Assembly: GCA_029204225.1 (NCBI GenBank)
Contig: CM055101.1
Span: 60,469,340 to 60,533,339, forward strand
From: Diphasiastrum complanatum
Lineage: Eukaryota; Streptophyta; Lycopodiopsida; Lycopodiales; Lycopodiaceae
Direction: 5' to 3'
Length of the DNA: 64,000 nucleotides
This document shows positions 35,691-49,760 of the stretch, piece after piece (within the stretch, counting starts at the first letter, position 1; every line of letters begins with the position of its first letter). The notes under the pieces are model-generated. The model did not search any database. It was not told the origin of the DNA and saw only the letters and a program-made list of their open reading frames with translations. The translations under genes and the position numbers were made by a program.

Positions 35691-37631
35691 ATTCGAAGTT
35701 GGGGCTCCAATTCAAATTTCAAGCGTGAGGAATGGAAGGAGCGTGAGCTTGAGTAGAATCGAATCTAGGTCTATTAGTGTGCTTGCAAGAACAACGAATT
35801 TGCGATTCTAACAGCCTGTGGATATGGGCTAGGAGATAGCCATTGAAGTGGCTTTGTTCAGTTGCGGAAACTCAGATGTGGTGAAAGAATTGGAGTGTGT
35901 GTGCAGTAATTTGAGTGTGGACTTTGTTGTTGTGTTGTTGGATGTAGTATGCATTGGGGTTCAAGTAGCAACGGTGCCAAATGTTGACTATTCCTCTGCT
36001 CCAGAGGACCAATTTTTACTTCGGTTCTTTCTGGCCACTTTTTTAGAACTGTTTTTGCCTGTTATCAGGCTTCATGGCATTCGTTAGATAGTTTCTTGAT
36101 TTTACGGTGCCAACCCAAGTAGAAGCGGACAAAATTTTGTTGTAGTATTTTCTTTATGTCCTGCCTGTCAGAGGACTACTCAGGGACGTCACTCTTGAAC
36201 GCACTTACATTCTACATAGAGATGCAAGCCAAGAATGCTCATTCACAAGATCAGCATGTAAATTAATGGACATTTAGTAGTTTCTACTGCTACTTACACT
36301 TAAAACGGATTGAAATCAGAGCCGACACTACATTAACACTGAGCTACATTTGCATAAACTGATAAACAAGAAACAAGAACTATTCTACAACATGTTAGAA
36401 GTCCAAGAATCAAGAAACCAACCGGTCTATTGATTCTTGACATCCCAAGAACATCAAGAACTGGATTGTCAGAGATATGCAAGATTCACACCACAGATCC
36501 AGCCTATTTAGTCTACTTGAATGCTGGCTCCTACATTAATCCACAAGAAAACATGAAATCTAATCCACTCTACAAAAGCAACAAATCTAACAGTCCACAA
36601 CCACACACAAAAGGAGAGAAGGGCAAGATCATAAATGCATCACTCAAGAAACAAGCATGATCAAGGAGCTCAATGGTTGCACCAAACTCATGAAGGCTCT
36701 TCTCATTTCAGTCATCACAAGTTTTCCAACCATCTAACTCTTATTAACAAAATTTCGTCTACCAATCAGCCTACCACAGATCTTAGTGTACAAACCAGGA
36801 TTAGGCTAACTTATACATACATCTTTGGACATAATGTTAAGATTAAAGCCAAATTATCACAACAACCCTATTTGGGGCCATAAATAAATTCAAATAAATA
36901 AGTTTCATTCAAGGTTGAGTCCAAATAAGTGAGTATCACTCAATAAAGAGTCCAAATAAAAATACTAGCTCAATTCCACTCTAAAAATCACAAATCTTAA
37001 AGCTAAATTTCATGCAATTAAAGACATATGAAAGACAATTATGACCAACAAAATAACCATACATAAATGGTTCAATAACAGAAATAGTTCAAGTACTACA
37101 TCAGTAAAATGTACATATGTATCACCTAGAATACAAAAACTAGCTAGATCCAGCCGAGTCTTCCTTGTCCTGGCTACAAACATCGGACTTAGGGTGTTGC
37201 GACTTATGGGATGGGGACTTTGGTACCTACATGAAACAAACATGAATAAGTGTTGTGAGAAATGTGGTGAGAGTGAGTGAGAGAGAGACTATATGAGTGA
37301 AGTTAATATTATATTTTGATGCCATACCTCATAAAAAGTAGCATTCAATCGATTCTCACTCCTTCTCTCTTTAATAACTCGAGTAATGATTGCATACATA
37401 TGCATACATGTACTCATCCTTGGTGGGATATCGCTTTACGATGGATTTCTGCCTAAACCAACAAAATTGTGGTTGCAATATACAAGCAGATAATTTAGGT
37501 AGTGCAAAAAAAATTAAAAATTTCATTCAACTCAAATTCAACTTATGAGTAGGAGACTTAAGAAATGGGCATGAAAATGTTCCTTGTCGCCATTACCCAA
37601 ATGAGAAGGCACCGTAGTCTCCATTCGCACT

Positions 37632-37997
37632 TTAGCTGCCTCTTGTTGTTGCTTGAATTGATCTAGATTGTCTCAAAATTCTTTTTTCACAAACTTCCAG
37701 TCTACCCTCCACGTCGGATAGCTTGGATCTTCCAGCTCTCAGTGCATCTTGGATTTTCGATTTGCGGTGACTCATCATGCCTCCCATGCAGCGCAACATC
37801 CATTTGGTGTCAAATTCTAAATCGGCAAAAGGGACTGGGAACTCTCTACGCAACTGGTCAATGACATATTTCTTGTTAGATTCGAACTGTTTGTGCCAGT
37901 CTTTAAATATATTTTGGTTAAAGATGACCTGCATGAGCTCCCTCATGCGAGTGATGACATGGGCACCATGATCATCCTCAACTATGCGCCTTTGCAT
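37632..37997 (-). pseudogene. Unidentified ORF of the duplicated segment (copy B)
   Basis: The better-preserved copy of the frame at 2258-3123, 121 residues from MQRRIVEDDHGAHVITRM through FKDWHKQFESNKKYVIDQL, LRREFPVPFADLEFDTKW and SHRKSKIQDALRAG to a short coiled coil. Upstream the frame continues through two adjacent stops (MS, stop, stop, YDIDMQ) into a Ser/Thr/Pro-rich region (SADVMS, ISPPLDATLF). It may be an exon of an element-encoded protein. An En/Spm-like accessory domain is possible but not shown. Confidence 0.45.
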
Positions 37998-38199
37998 GTC
38001 TATGTCATACTACTACGACATGACATCAGCTGATGGAGAGGTAGCAAAGAGAGTGGCATCGAGTGGAGGAGAAATAGGTGGAATAGTGGAAGTGCTTGTA
38101 ATGGGAAATGTCTGGGGAGGAGTTTGAAGGGGAGAGAGGGGGCCTGGCAAGAAATTTTTGCAAATCATTATCTTGAGCTTCTAAGATAGCCATTGTTTA

Positions 38200-38984
38200 G
38201 CAAATACGGCCACAAAAGTGACCGGTGAACTTCGGATCGCGATCGCTCACAATATCACTTGGTAATCCGTAAAGCCTAAACAGACGCTCTACAAATATCT
38301 GAGCTAAATCAGAAGCCTTCGCGGTGGTCTTTACTAGAATAAACATAGCCAATTTGGTAAAATGGTCGACCACAATCCAAATTGCATCATGCTGTTTATT
38401 CGTCCACGATAACCCAACCACGAAATCCATGGAAACACTATCCCATCTCTTATTAGGGATATCCAATGGATGCAACAAATCGCCATCCTTATCGCGTCCA
38501 GCTTTATTCAACTAGCATTGGTCACACTTGACCACATAAGATTATAAAAAGGGCTTGAGTTTTGGCCAATAAAAATCCCTTCGTACCAAATCCAATGTAC
38601 GATGTATGTCGGGATGTCCTGCGCATGGTGAGTCATGACATTCATAAAGAATTTTATTCTTAACAACATCCACATCAAGCACACAAACTTCCCTTTCTTG
38701 AACAATAGTCCATTACGGATAGAGAAGTCATCAGTACCCTTTCTATCCTTCCCCCCAGACTGATCACCATGATCATCAGTCCCGCTTGATGAAACTACTA
38801 GATTCCTATTCCAGATTGGTCCAAAATGTGGGTCTTTCTCATAAAGACCTCTCAGGGAGAGATAAAAGTCTATACTGATCTCAGTGAGGGAAAGTTCGTT
38901 CACTTCACCAATTCGACTAAGTGCATCAGCCACCTGATTAGATGAGCCTTTGATGTACCGCACTTCAAAGTCAAATTTTTGCAT
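38200..38984 (-). pseudogene. Chromovirus RNase H tail and integrase core
   Basis: Starts with the very end of RNase H (FEVRYIKGSSNQVADALSR). Then comes the integrase: a His/His...Cys/Cys zinc-binding part (ECHDSPCAGHP, VVKCDQC) in shifted frames, followed by PNKRWDSVSMDFVVGL (first catalytic Asp), IVVDHFTKLAMF and GLPSDIVSDRDPKFTGHF (second Asp). The sequence breaks before the region of the catalytic Glu. The RNase H catalytic core between the RT and FEVRYIKG is deleted. Confidence 0.88.
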
Positions 38985-39884
38985 GAAATTAGAAGCTTGA
39001 GTTTTCTAAAACTCTCATCTAAGTTCTCATTCCATCTGATAGGAGGACTTGGCCTACCTTTACAGCTTTTCACTCCTTTCAACATATTGTTGAGAGGCAC
39101 ATCAATCTTCGAGTACGCCTCTACAAATCTACAGAAAAACATAGTGAAATCTAAGAATGACTTAAGTTCACGCACCGTTTTAGGAATTGGCCATTCCACT
39201 ACCGTCTTCACCTTTTCTTCATCAATTTTGATCCCAAAGAAGGTGATCTTATGACCTAGGTAAAGAAGTTCCTTCTTGAAGAATTCGAACTTTGATTCTT
39301 TCACATAAAGCTTCTCTTGTCTTAAGATATGTAAGACAGTACAGAGATGCTTAGCATGCTCTTTGAGTGTTCTGCTATAGATTAGAATATCGTCCATAAG
39401 CACTACTACGAACTTCCCCAAATATGGACGAAATAAATCGTTCATCATTTGTTGGAAAGTAGCCGGAGCATTTGTCAAACCAAAAGGCAAAACAAGAAAC
39501 TCGTAGTGGCCAAACCTAGTCCTAAAACCGATTTTAGATACATCTTCCGGATGTATCCTAATCTGATGGTATCTCGTACGTAGATCAATTTTTGTGAAGT
39601 ATTTAATCTACACATAGCCGAAAACTCCCATCTTTCTTACTCTTAAGAAGGACAGGTGCTCCCCATGGAGATTTACTTGGTCTTATGTGCCCCATCCTGA
39701 GATACTCCTCGATCAGCCTAGCCACTTCCTCCTCTTCCTTCTGATTGAACCGATATGGTTGTCTGAAGATAGGACGGCTTTCGGACAAGAGATCTATCTT
39801 AGGATCAACCGACCGAGCGGGTGGTAGTCCATAAGGTAGCTGCTTCGGAAAAACTTCACTAAACTCTTGCTTTAAATCTTGCAA
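38985..39884 (-). pseudogene. Chromovirus reverse transcriptase with internal deletion
   Basis: From 39884: LKQEFSEVFPKQLPYGLPP, FRQPYRFNQKEEEEV, EYLRMGHIRPSKSPWGAPV, KKDGSFRLCVD. After a deletion of about 35 codons the frame resumes with KYFTKIDLRTRYHQIRI, GFRTRFGHYEFLVLPFGL, TNAPATFQQMM and the catalytic VVLMDDILIYS (about 39390). It ends near LGHKITFFGIKID and a connection region. Without the deleted segment the fingers are incomplete. The first catalytic Asp (KID) and the DD pair are still present. Confidence 0.9.
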
Positions 39885-39896
39885 AAGTTGTTGTTC

Positions 39897-40451
39897 CTAA
39901 TGCGAATTCTCAGTGTTAAAGCATGAAAACACATTCACATTCCCAACATCACAATGCATACGAGATTTCAAAAGCAAGTGAAAGAGTTCATACTCAGAAT
40001 CATGAAGTTTCTCAATTAATTCAGCTGAGGAAATCATTGGTGATGGAAGTACATCGGTCTCTCCAGAAATAGAGACAATATGATCAAACTTATCTTTAAA
40101 TACCATAGAATGATTTTTAAAATCTATCTCTAAAGAGTCTGATTTGCCAAAAAACCATTCATAGCCCGCAATCACATCAGTCCGGTCTAGATTCATGACA
40201 TGGAAATCCAACGGCTCAACATAGTCCTGCATCCGAAGCTCTAAATTGGAGACTTTGACATCCCAAATCTCAGTGTCCAACCTTGAGGCAAGACGGACCA
40301 CATAACGGTGATCACTGGCCATGGTGGGCACTCGGAGCTTCTGCACAAGTCGAGCATTCAAAAAATTGTGAGTACTATCTGAATCAAATAGCACATTCAC
40401 GTCTTTCCCTAAAATATTGCCTCTCACACGAAACATTGCTAAATTAAGCAA
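39897..40451 (-). pseudogene. Chromovirus protease region
   Basis: 184 open residues. VRGNILGKDVNVLFDSDSTH corresponds to the retropepsin active site, where DSGST is expected; here it reads DSDST, with Gly replaced by Asp, which probably inactivates the enzyme. HNFLNARLVQKL and GYEWFFGKSDSLEIDF, the typical plant gypsy protease surroundings, follow. Confidence 0.85.
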
Positions 40452-42020
<1,569 letters not shown>

Positions 42021-42035
42021 TGGCTCTGATACCAA
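42021..42035 (-). other. Primer binding site of the chromovirus
   Basis: On the minus strand TTGGTATCAGAGCCA directly follows the 5' LTR, matching the initiator-Met tRNA end. Confidence 0.93.
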
Positions 42036-42514
42036 TATAAAGTCCACACAATAGGATTCTAGCCTAAGCATACCATACAAATCAACAACACAAAGGAACA
42101 GGTGGTAGATAAACCAACCCAACCAAACCTAGATCAAACGAATCTAGCCCCCAAGTTATGGATCAATCATAGTCATGGAAAGAGGAGTCACACCAGCACC
42201 ATGTAGCTACCAATCACAAAATCAAGCATACACTAGTGAGAGCCCAGCAGGTATACTTATACCCTCCAAGGCCCATGCACCACTAGTAGTGCACTGTGAC
42301 ACCTCACTGGACACCTCTGCAGCCTATCTGGGCCACGTCATCCAATTCCCTAATGACTCACTGATAGACCCATACCAACTCCACCACCATGTGTTTAGGC
42401 CTACAGCCATTAATTATGACCATGTACACATAAGGGCCACAATTAACTTACGGGTTGTTGGTCTACCGGTCCGTAGCATGGACACGCTACCTGAGACCAT
42501 TCATGGGCATGACA
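42036..42514 (-). repeat. 5' LTR of the chromovirus
   Basis: 479 bp, partner of 32017-32511. Starts TGTCATGCCCATGA in element orientation and is flanked by AAGAT at 42515-42519. Confidence 0.93.
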
Positions 42515-42519
42515 AAGAT

Positions 42520-43034
42520 CTCTTCCTCCAAATAGCCATTTAGAAAGGCATTAGTCACATCAAGTTGAAAAAGACTCCAATTTAAAGTAGAGAAATAATC
42601 AGCCTTATAGTAACTAGTTTAGCAACAGGAGCAAAAGTTTCATCAAAATCTACTCCCTTGGTTTGCAAGAACCCCTTTGCCACTAGCCTTGCTTTATGCT
42701 TGTTGATACTTCCATCTTGGTTGTAATTCAATATATAGATCCATTTGCACTCAAGTGGTCTTCTTCCATGAGGAAGATCCACAAGCTTCCATGTATGATT
42801 CTCCATAAGAGCATCATACTCCTTTTGCATGGCATCCCTCCATTCATGTGACTCCATAGCATCTTCAAAGCAACTTGGCTCATCAAGCATGAATGTAAAA
42901 AAAGTATAAGAGGTAAGAGAATGAAAGTCTTCCCTTTGTACACCTTTGTCAACATAGGTGAGCCTTGATGGCTCGGCCCTCCTTCTTGTAGATCTCCTTG
43001 GAGCACTCGGATCTTGCCTCAAGATCTTGATCAT
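42520..43034 (-). pseudogene. Copia B, proximal RT half
   Basis: From 43034: APRRSTRRRAEPSRLTYVDK, SCFEDAMESHEWRDAMQKEY, ENHTWKLVDLPHGRRPLECK, HKARLVAKGFLQTKGVDFDE, FAPVAKLVTIR. Then in a second frame LFQLDVTNAFLNGYLEEEIF up to the AAGAT duplication. It continues at 32016 on the far side of the chromovirus. Confidence 0.92.
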
Positions 43035-43700
43035 ACAAAAGATGCACTTTTTTTTGGCTTTGTCTTTCTTCTTTCCACCTTTAGAGCTTGATGCCTGATC
43101 ATCACTCTTGGCCTCCTTGTGTTGGATCTTCTTCTTGGACTTTGTCTTGCCTTTGCTTGAGAAGTTTGCCTTCTCATCTCCATCATGTAGCTCTTGTATG
43201 GAAAAACTTTGTACTAGATTGGAGAACTCATCTCCAAGACCTTTTAGGAATCATCATCTTGGATTTTTTCACTTATGATGGAAAGTTCTTTGTTGAGAGA
43301 TTTTATCCTCAAGAAATACTCTTGAGCACTTTCTTCACTACCTCTATAATGCTTTGTAGAACTTTGTTTCTTAGCATTAGCACTCTAGAGGTAATCCCTT
43401 TCAAGGAGTTCCAAGCCTCCTTGGTCGAAGTATGTGATGCAACTTATTTGAGAAGAGTTCATTTCTAACATTCATTTTTAGACAATGCAATGCTAGCCTA
43501 GCTCTCTTTTTGTACTTCACTTGTTCTTGTCCTCCTTGAGTCTCTTCCTCTTCACCAAGGACAATATCATACAAATCTTGGAACACTAGAAGTGACTCCA
43601 TTCTTACTTTCCATATTGAATAGTTATTGGAATTTAACCTTTCACTAAGGATAGGCTCCAGTTGAACCCATTTTTACTAGTAACAAGTACAACAAATGTA
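43035..43700 (-). pseudogene. Copia B gag remnant
   Basis: From about 43690: ILSERLNSNNYSIWKVRMES, LLVFQDLYDIVLGEEEE, KKRARLALHCLKMNVRNEL. After frameshifts come LGDEFSNLVQSFSIQEL and a Lys-rich tail ending KKKCIFC, where the zinc knuckle is cut off. The next residues are already the pre-RT linker, so protease and integrase are missing just as in copia A, but with a different junction. No primer site or 5' LTR was recognised beyond 43700. Confidence 0.8.
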
Positions 43701-46700
43701 CTATTGAAGGCTCTCCCTACTTTTCTTTCAAAAAAATAGCCACTTAGGCAACTATCTTGAATCTCACAAAACTCAGAAAGCAAGATTTTTAAGGATCTTA
43801 GATTTGAAAGAACTTGGGAACAATTTTACTCTCGCTATTTAAATAAAAAAATTGGACTTGACTCTTGGAAGTGCCTATGCCTTCCTATGGTGTTTAGAAT
43901 GGTTAATGTGTCTCTCTAGGACTAAAAGTACATTAGCCTCAAAACTCACTCTCAATGATTAAGAGGTTTATCAATGATCTAACACCATTTCACATCAAAT
44001 CTAGAATGAGTTGATTAAATTTTTACAAAGCAAATATGCAATCAGGGTCACCTCATTATACTAAGATCATAGAACCTTTGATCAAAGAATTTGGTGGAGA
44101 AATGGAGTTTTTAGAGCTCCTTAAACATCTAACATTTCTCTCTCTACTACAAGAATTCTTTTTCTCATAGATGGCACCTGAATTTTTGACAAATATCTCC
44201 ATGATTGTCCAACAACCTCCTATGGCTAGCTACATGTCCTTATGACATCCAAAACAGTGTAGAAATGGTGAAGTTATAGCCATTTTTCAAAAAATTGTAA
44301 TCCTCGTCCGGTCCTTTCCACATGCTAACCACAACTTTCATAGTTTTTTATTGAACCTTTTTTGACCCTGTCTAATGCTATGCATAGCTAAAGCAACTAA
44401 TACTGAGCTCGGCAAGCCTCCCTATGCTTGAATCAGTGCACCGGTGCTTCTCACTTATTGATCACCACTAACCTTGAACTCTAAAAAAAACCGTCTTTCT
44501 GGAGCTCTCGCAAACGACAACACTGCTCTATGCTCAAACTCTATCAGGCATTCATTTAAGTTAAAATTCACTTCATACATCATAGGTATGCAAGATATAT
44601 ATAGATGTTCTTGGCCTTTTGCTTTCTTTGAATCAATAAAAGTATTTGATACTGAACCATGGAGGACTATTATAATTAACAAAACCATTTGGCAATGTAG
44701 TCCATGAGGCATGTACACCAAGACAATTGATGCCATCAATTGCAAGGCTGAATCTCAAATGACAAGATTTATTTTGAATTGAGGCCATTACCCTTCAATA
44801 TATTCTTACGCAAGTGATTCACTTAGTACTCACATCACTTCATCAGTTTATGGATTCTTGACACGTTAGCTTATTAATTGTGCTGAAGACTTGTGTCAAA
44901 ACAAATGAAGTGACAAAAAATGACAATATTTTTCATGGCACTTTTCTCCTCGTATGTCATATTCATAATGTGATTTAGTACATGTTTGACGTTCAACATT
45001 TTTTTCTAATGCTCGTTGCTTGTACAAAGCTTGATCTAATGGACATGCACAGATTGTTTCATATTCCATCTTGAGCATGCTAAACATCTCTCATATTTAT
45101 TTTCGTGTTTTGAGTATCATGTTTTCTTTGGGAAGTATCATTTGCAATAAATTGAATTTTTTTTTGTCAAAAAAATAAATCTAAACTTAAAATCCAAAAT
45201 TTTACGAACTATATTAAGATCTCACGTTGTATATTAGACACCTAAATAATGACTTGACACTATGGTCACTCCATCAATATTGCTTGGGGTTTTACAATAA
45301 GAATTGTAGCTAAGTGAAAAATGGATGCTCTCGGATACAAAGGAGTATTGGCCCCTTTGCATAAAAAAATCTCGTCCTCAACCATATGAAATTCTTTATG
45401 GTTCTCATCTTCATTGAAACTCGCATGTGTAGGGTCATTGTTTGTTCTAAATATGATTCAAACATATCATGCATTACAAACTCATGTTATTTTTTTAGTC
45501 ATTTTCATTGATTTTTTCTTCACCGTTCACTTTAATTATATTTCATTCTTCTTCAATTCAGGCAAGCTTTACTCACGATTTCAACTATCAAATTTATCAT
45601 ATAGTGGAAAAAAAGAACGTAGTTGATTTATTGTGTAGATCACTTGTTTTACACTTGTTCTCTCGTACCACACTCTCCTATACTCACTCATGGATGCCTT
45701 CCTAGCTCTAGCATTGTTTAGATTCCCTGATAGGAATAGCACCTTTTTGGTGTCATGGCAAGCATCTTGATCCAAACAATTTACCACTTTTAAAATTTTG
45801 TCGTTTTGGCTATTTTGTTTTTACATCCCCTAGTCATGTTATTCGCTTGTTTACTAGAGTTAACATTTGTAATTTTAATTATTTGTTTGCCTAGAATAAG
45901 TCTGATGCAAAAAGCTGGAACTGTGCACATTAGGAGTTTCATAGCTAGTTTGAAGTATTTTTTTGAGGTATCTTGGGACGAGTTCTTAGCTTTGTACATA
46001 TACAAAAAATATCTACATATAACCATTTGTGTTCACATCTGGGGACATGAGAATTCCAAATTATTTATAGGAAAGTGTAAAGTTTAGTTTCTTTAGTTTT
46101 CTTGTTTATCTTCCATTTTTTGCTCGATCATCACTAAGAACACTTGATTTGAGTAATCTAAGAGCTTAAAGTCCGTAGTCTGGTTTCCAAGTCCCAATTA
46201 CAAAGAGTGAAATATCTCACGTAAAAAGTACTCACACCCAACTACTCAAATAGAAAAATTTGAAGTCAGATCTAGCTTTGCTAACATGGCATGTATCCCC
46301 ATACAACTATTCATGAATTGCTGAATTGTTCAAAATTCTCGGATTTGTAGTGCAAGATATTTAACCACTTGCATCAACCAAATGATGCGAAAAGTCAAAC
46401 TACTTACATCACTAAATCTTGCTTAAAGATTTTTCTGAACTGATTTTGGTGTTGGTTTCATTATGACTTGATTATCAAAGAATTATCTAGTTAGGATCAG
46501 CAGGTAATCATAACACTGAGATTCAGAACTTTAGCGATATAAATGCCAATTTGATTGGGAAACTAATTTTCAAAGAAAACTAGTTCTAACACTAAGGCAA
46601 CTACTTGCATTACTGACATTAACTGCTCACATCAAGATGAACAATGTGAATTTTTTCCCAAATTCTATGCATTGGACATGAATGCCATTATATAAGGGGA

Positions 46701-47430
46701 GTAATATCCTCAAACCTACACAAATGGAACACATATGATATATAGAAAGAGATAAGTAGCGATAGAGAAAGGAACATTTTGACAAAATTTGAGAAATTTT
46801 AACCTGATGTCATGCCTGCTAGCATGTTAAGGTTCATCTAACAAGCCCATACATGTAATTAAACTCTTGAACATGAGTATCACTGTCCAAAATGAAAATG
46901 AAGTTGGTTGTTACTAATCAATTCTTTTATTCAGCAACAAAAGGTGAGCTATATTATCTAGTAGTAAACAAAATGAGTTGTTACACCTCTGTATGAAAGA
47001 TATATATTATCTATGGGGGCTATCAGCAATCTTGCTCCAAGATCACTCTCACTGTTTTATAGCCAATATCCATGACTTGAAACAAGCACTTTTTATTATT
47101 AGTTTGCATCTTTTGTACAGGTCTGCACAATTTTGGATATCGAATGCATGTACAACAACCATAGACAGAAAATGCAACAGCGCAAGACAACAACTCTATA
47201 AGAGTTTACAGATTACGTTGCCTGCAAGAGTAACCTAGTTTGAAAAAGTAAGCTACTGGAAAGAAATAATTGCAGTCATCCAGAACCATTTGAGGTTTCA
47301 TGGCTCAAGAGAAAGACATGGTTGCTGCACCGTTTACACTCTTGTGGACTCTTCTTTTCTTCCAGTATCTTCAATGGCTGTCTGGGAAGGGCAGCCAAAG
47401 AGGCATCACAGTGGGAGCCACCAGCTGCAG
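43701..47430. other. No recognised gene
   Basis: AT-rich DNA with overlapping short ORFs (44455-44745 minus, 44896-45087 minus, 45414-46087 both strands, 46978-47238 plus) lacking domains or coherent splice sites. The start of copia B's 5' LTR should lie within the first few hundred bases but could not be paired with anything near 30-31 kb. Confidence 0.5.
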
Positions 47431-47527
47431 AAGAGATCAGCTCTTTGCTCTCTTACACAGGCTCCTAATACTTCCCTCTGTTCGTTTCAGTCCTTACTTG
47501 TTCAGAGAGGCCAAAACTACTAGCAGA

Positions 47528-49760
47528 CTAGTGTTCTATGTCCAACAATTCCATTTCCTGCAAAACGAAAATTCACAAGCAGAAAAAACATTTCAATGTG
47601 CTGTAAGCTCAATAAAAATCTGGAGAATGTCAGGATTTTGAAAAAGGGAAAGAAATATCTTCGAGCTCCAGAAATGAGCAAAACATACCCTTTCAAGCTG
47701 TAAATTGTAAGAAGTATCATCAAAATCGAGCAAGCTCCTTCCAATAAAACAATCCCCGCCCAAGGAACTGTTTTGTAGCACTCTCCTGCACAGGAACGCC
47801 ACGACAAAGCCTCCCAGATAGAGACTATTCTGGAGTTCATCCAATGAACTGTCAACCTAGAGTAAAGGCATCTAGACTAGGCTTCTCAATCTACACCAGA
47901 TTTCAGGTCCCTGAGACAACACATTGCATGACTTGCCTGCATCATTGAGTTTGGCTCTGTGGCAAGGATTCTAAGAAACTGCAATCCGAATTGACCCTCT
48001 CAATGACAGATGCCTTCTCGAAAGTACATGGAAGTCCAAAAGGTCAAAAGTCAGAACATTCATGTACAGCTTATCACCTGAGAAAGTTCCACCTTGGAGC
48101 ATACCACACTGGAGGATGAAAGTAAAAATGGAGAACTTGGAAGTCCCATCACTGAACTTAGGATGAGTAAGTAAATTCTGTACGAGCACAATTTTAGGGA
48201 ATGCATGCATTTTACAAATGACTCATATTTATATGCTCATAGATCGAATAGTAAGATTGTTAAAAAAATTATATCATAGCAAAAACAACAGAATACCAAA
48301 GAGGTTATTCAGAAACTAGGCATAGTATGAACTTACTGAATTCAAAATCTGCCTACAAACCTTCCTGTCAGTAGAAAAGAGTTTTTCTGCTTGCTCTCGA
48401 AGGAAGAGCCCAACAACATTCAAGACAAGTGGACCTTGCTTCCTCTTCAATAAAAACCATTTGAACTGCTGTCTTTGAATGTCATTCATTTTTGCTATTT
48501 TAGGCATCAGACGCGTCTGGATTACAGATAACAGATTGGAAGTTCACTTGCTCCATCCAGAGAACTTGGATGGCAAAGAAAAGAAAAATGCCATGGGTTA
48601 AAAGAAGCAAGAAAACACATAACATACAAAATATGTGAAGTCAAGTGTGTTGCATCCTTGAGGGTTTGTTTTTACCAAATACATGATCAATCATATCCGA
48701 ATATTCCAGAAAAAGGCCCTGCCTGATTGCTTCAAAGATTAGAAGCCCGTTCCGAGCAAAATGGGTCGGAGCGTCGTTCCGTTCCGTACGTACTGGGTCG
48801 GAACGATTCATGTAAAAAAAAAACAAGGCATCAAAGTGCCACCTGCTGGCCGTTATCTTCCTTCTTATAGTATATTGAGGGACGCTTATAATTCACTGCA
48901 GATCAGAAATCGATTTCAAATCATTGTTCAAGACGTAGGTTCAATTGAGACAAGACATATATCCGAGCTAGAATCGCTGTATCTTGATACATTGAATACA
49001 GTCATCAGAGGAAAGAGGCTGCCAACCACTGGCCTACATTCCAAAGACTTAACACGTTGATCTTGAGTGGCTTTCGCCACGACGCAATTTTAAATCAAGA
49101 AACTGCCTTCAAAAAAAGTGACTACATTGCTGATAAGAAAAAAGGATATCTTTGTATCTAAATAGGACAACACTATGTATCTTTGTATCTAAATAGGACA
49201 ACGCTATGTGTCTTTGTAAAAAAATGTATTTTTTTAAAAAAAAATTTGGAGTCCCTTTCCAGAACGGAACGTGTTCCAGAACGTGTTCCATTCCGGAACA
49301 GGCAACTTTGAAGTTCAAAGTGACTTATTGGTCAATTCGCTGAAACACATTGAACTAAGTGACAAGGCTCTGGCAATGTGAAGTCATGTTACTTGTCAAG
49401 AGGAAGTACGGGACACTGTGCCTTTCCCCTAGATAGATTGCCTTAATCTCTTCCTCGAAATATCCCTCTGTTAGCTGTGAAGACACCTTGTAACATTCCA
49501 AGTCTGCCACATATGCTTCTCCATTCTGCAACAAGTGCTCCTTGCACAACTTATTATACAGGCTCAGTTAGTGCAAGCACAAGTCTGTCTCATTCGTATT
49601 TGCTTCCCCCAGGGCCTCGTGAAGAGTAACTGTTGTTGCTTCAAGTTTTTGGACTTGCAAGGTTGTATACCAGCCATGGAATAGCTTCACACTCCTTTCT
49701 CGACACTTGTCTGGGCTGGTAATCAAGCCTCAAACTTAGAAAGAATATAAGCATCATGTC
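47528..49760 (-). CDS. Unidentified multi-exon protein gene
   Basis: Several minus-strand exons share phase and good splice sites. Exon 49760 to about 49400 reads SVKLFHGWYTTLQVQKLEAT, LHEALGEANTNETDLCLH, one in-frame TAA, then NKLCKEHLLQNGEAYVADLE and EGYFEEEIKAIYLGE. Exon 48516-48337 is TRLMPKIAKMNDIQRQQFKW, LVLNVVGLFLREQAEKLF, ending before GTAAGT. A third begins at 48177 (NLLTHPKFSDGTSKFSIF, ILQCGMLQGGTF). Exon 47856-47689 is SSLDELQNSLYLGGFVVAFL, CFIGRSLLDFDDTSYNLQLE, ending before GTATGT. Exon 47557-47528 ends EMELLDIEH, stop. Three exons fit phase 0. I do not recognise the family. The TAA and the unresolved piece around 47950-48080 leave open whether it is intact, missplit by me, or a pseudogene. 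The 5' end is not located. The first intron holds GGAACG-type repeats. Confidence 0.45.

Larger units (their letters stand above)
35421..38136. repeat. Copy B of the 2.7-kb duplicated segment
   Basis: Matches 1-2721. Unlike copy A its left neighbour (33030-35420) is in the window. The right end is followed by agggggcctggc and then chromovirus integrase, so 38136 is close to the insertion end. Confidence 0.9.
33030..38160. mobile_element. 5.1-kb unclassified insertion in the chromovirus integrase
   Basis: This block separates the integrase core (38200 upward) from its C-terminus (33029 downward). Its right part, 35421-38136, is copy B of the segment that also lies at 1-2721. The left part, 33030-35420, has no counterpart in the window because copy A starts at the window edge. 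It contains GC-rich, repetitive tracts at 34600-35420. I found no terminal inverted repeats, LTRs or target duplication, so the class is open. The limits are known only to within about 60 bp. Some integrase sequence was lost at the same place. Confidence 0.65.

Noticed and set aside
35316-35715. Minisatellite ORFs on both strands, which at first look like a repeat protein or CRISPR-like array
   Set aside because: Units are adjacent and degenerate with no unique spacers. Openness follows from the 33-bp period.
42175-42543. Plus-strand 122-residue ORF in the chromovirus 5' LTR
   Set aside because: It is antisense to the LTR and its counterpart in the 3' LTR is interrupted.
44145-44165. CTACTACAAGAATTC, resembling a CACTA transposon end
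   Set aside because: No matching inverted end, subterminal repeats or 3-bp duplication were found, so a chance match is likely.
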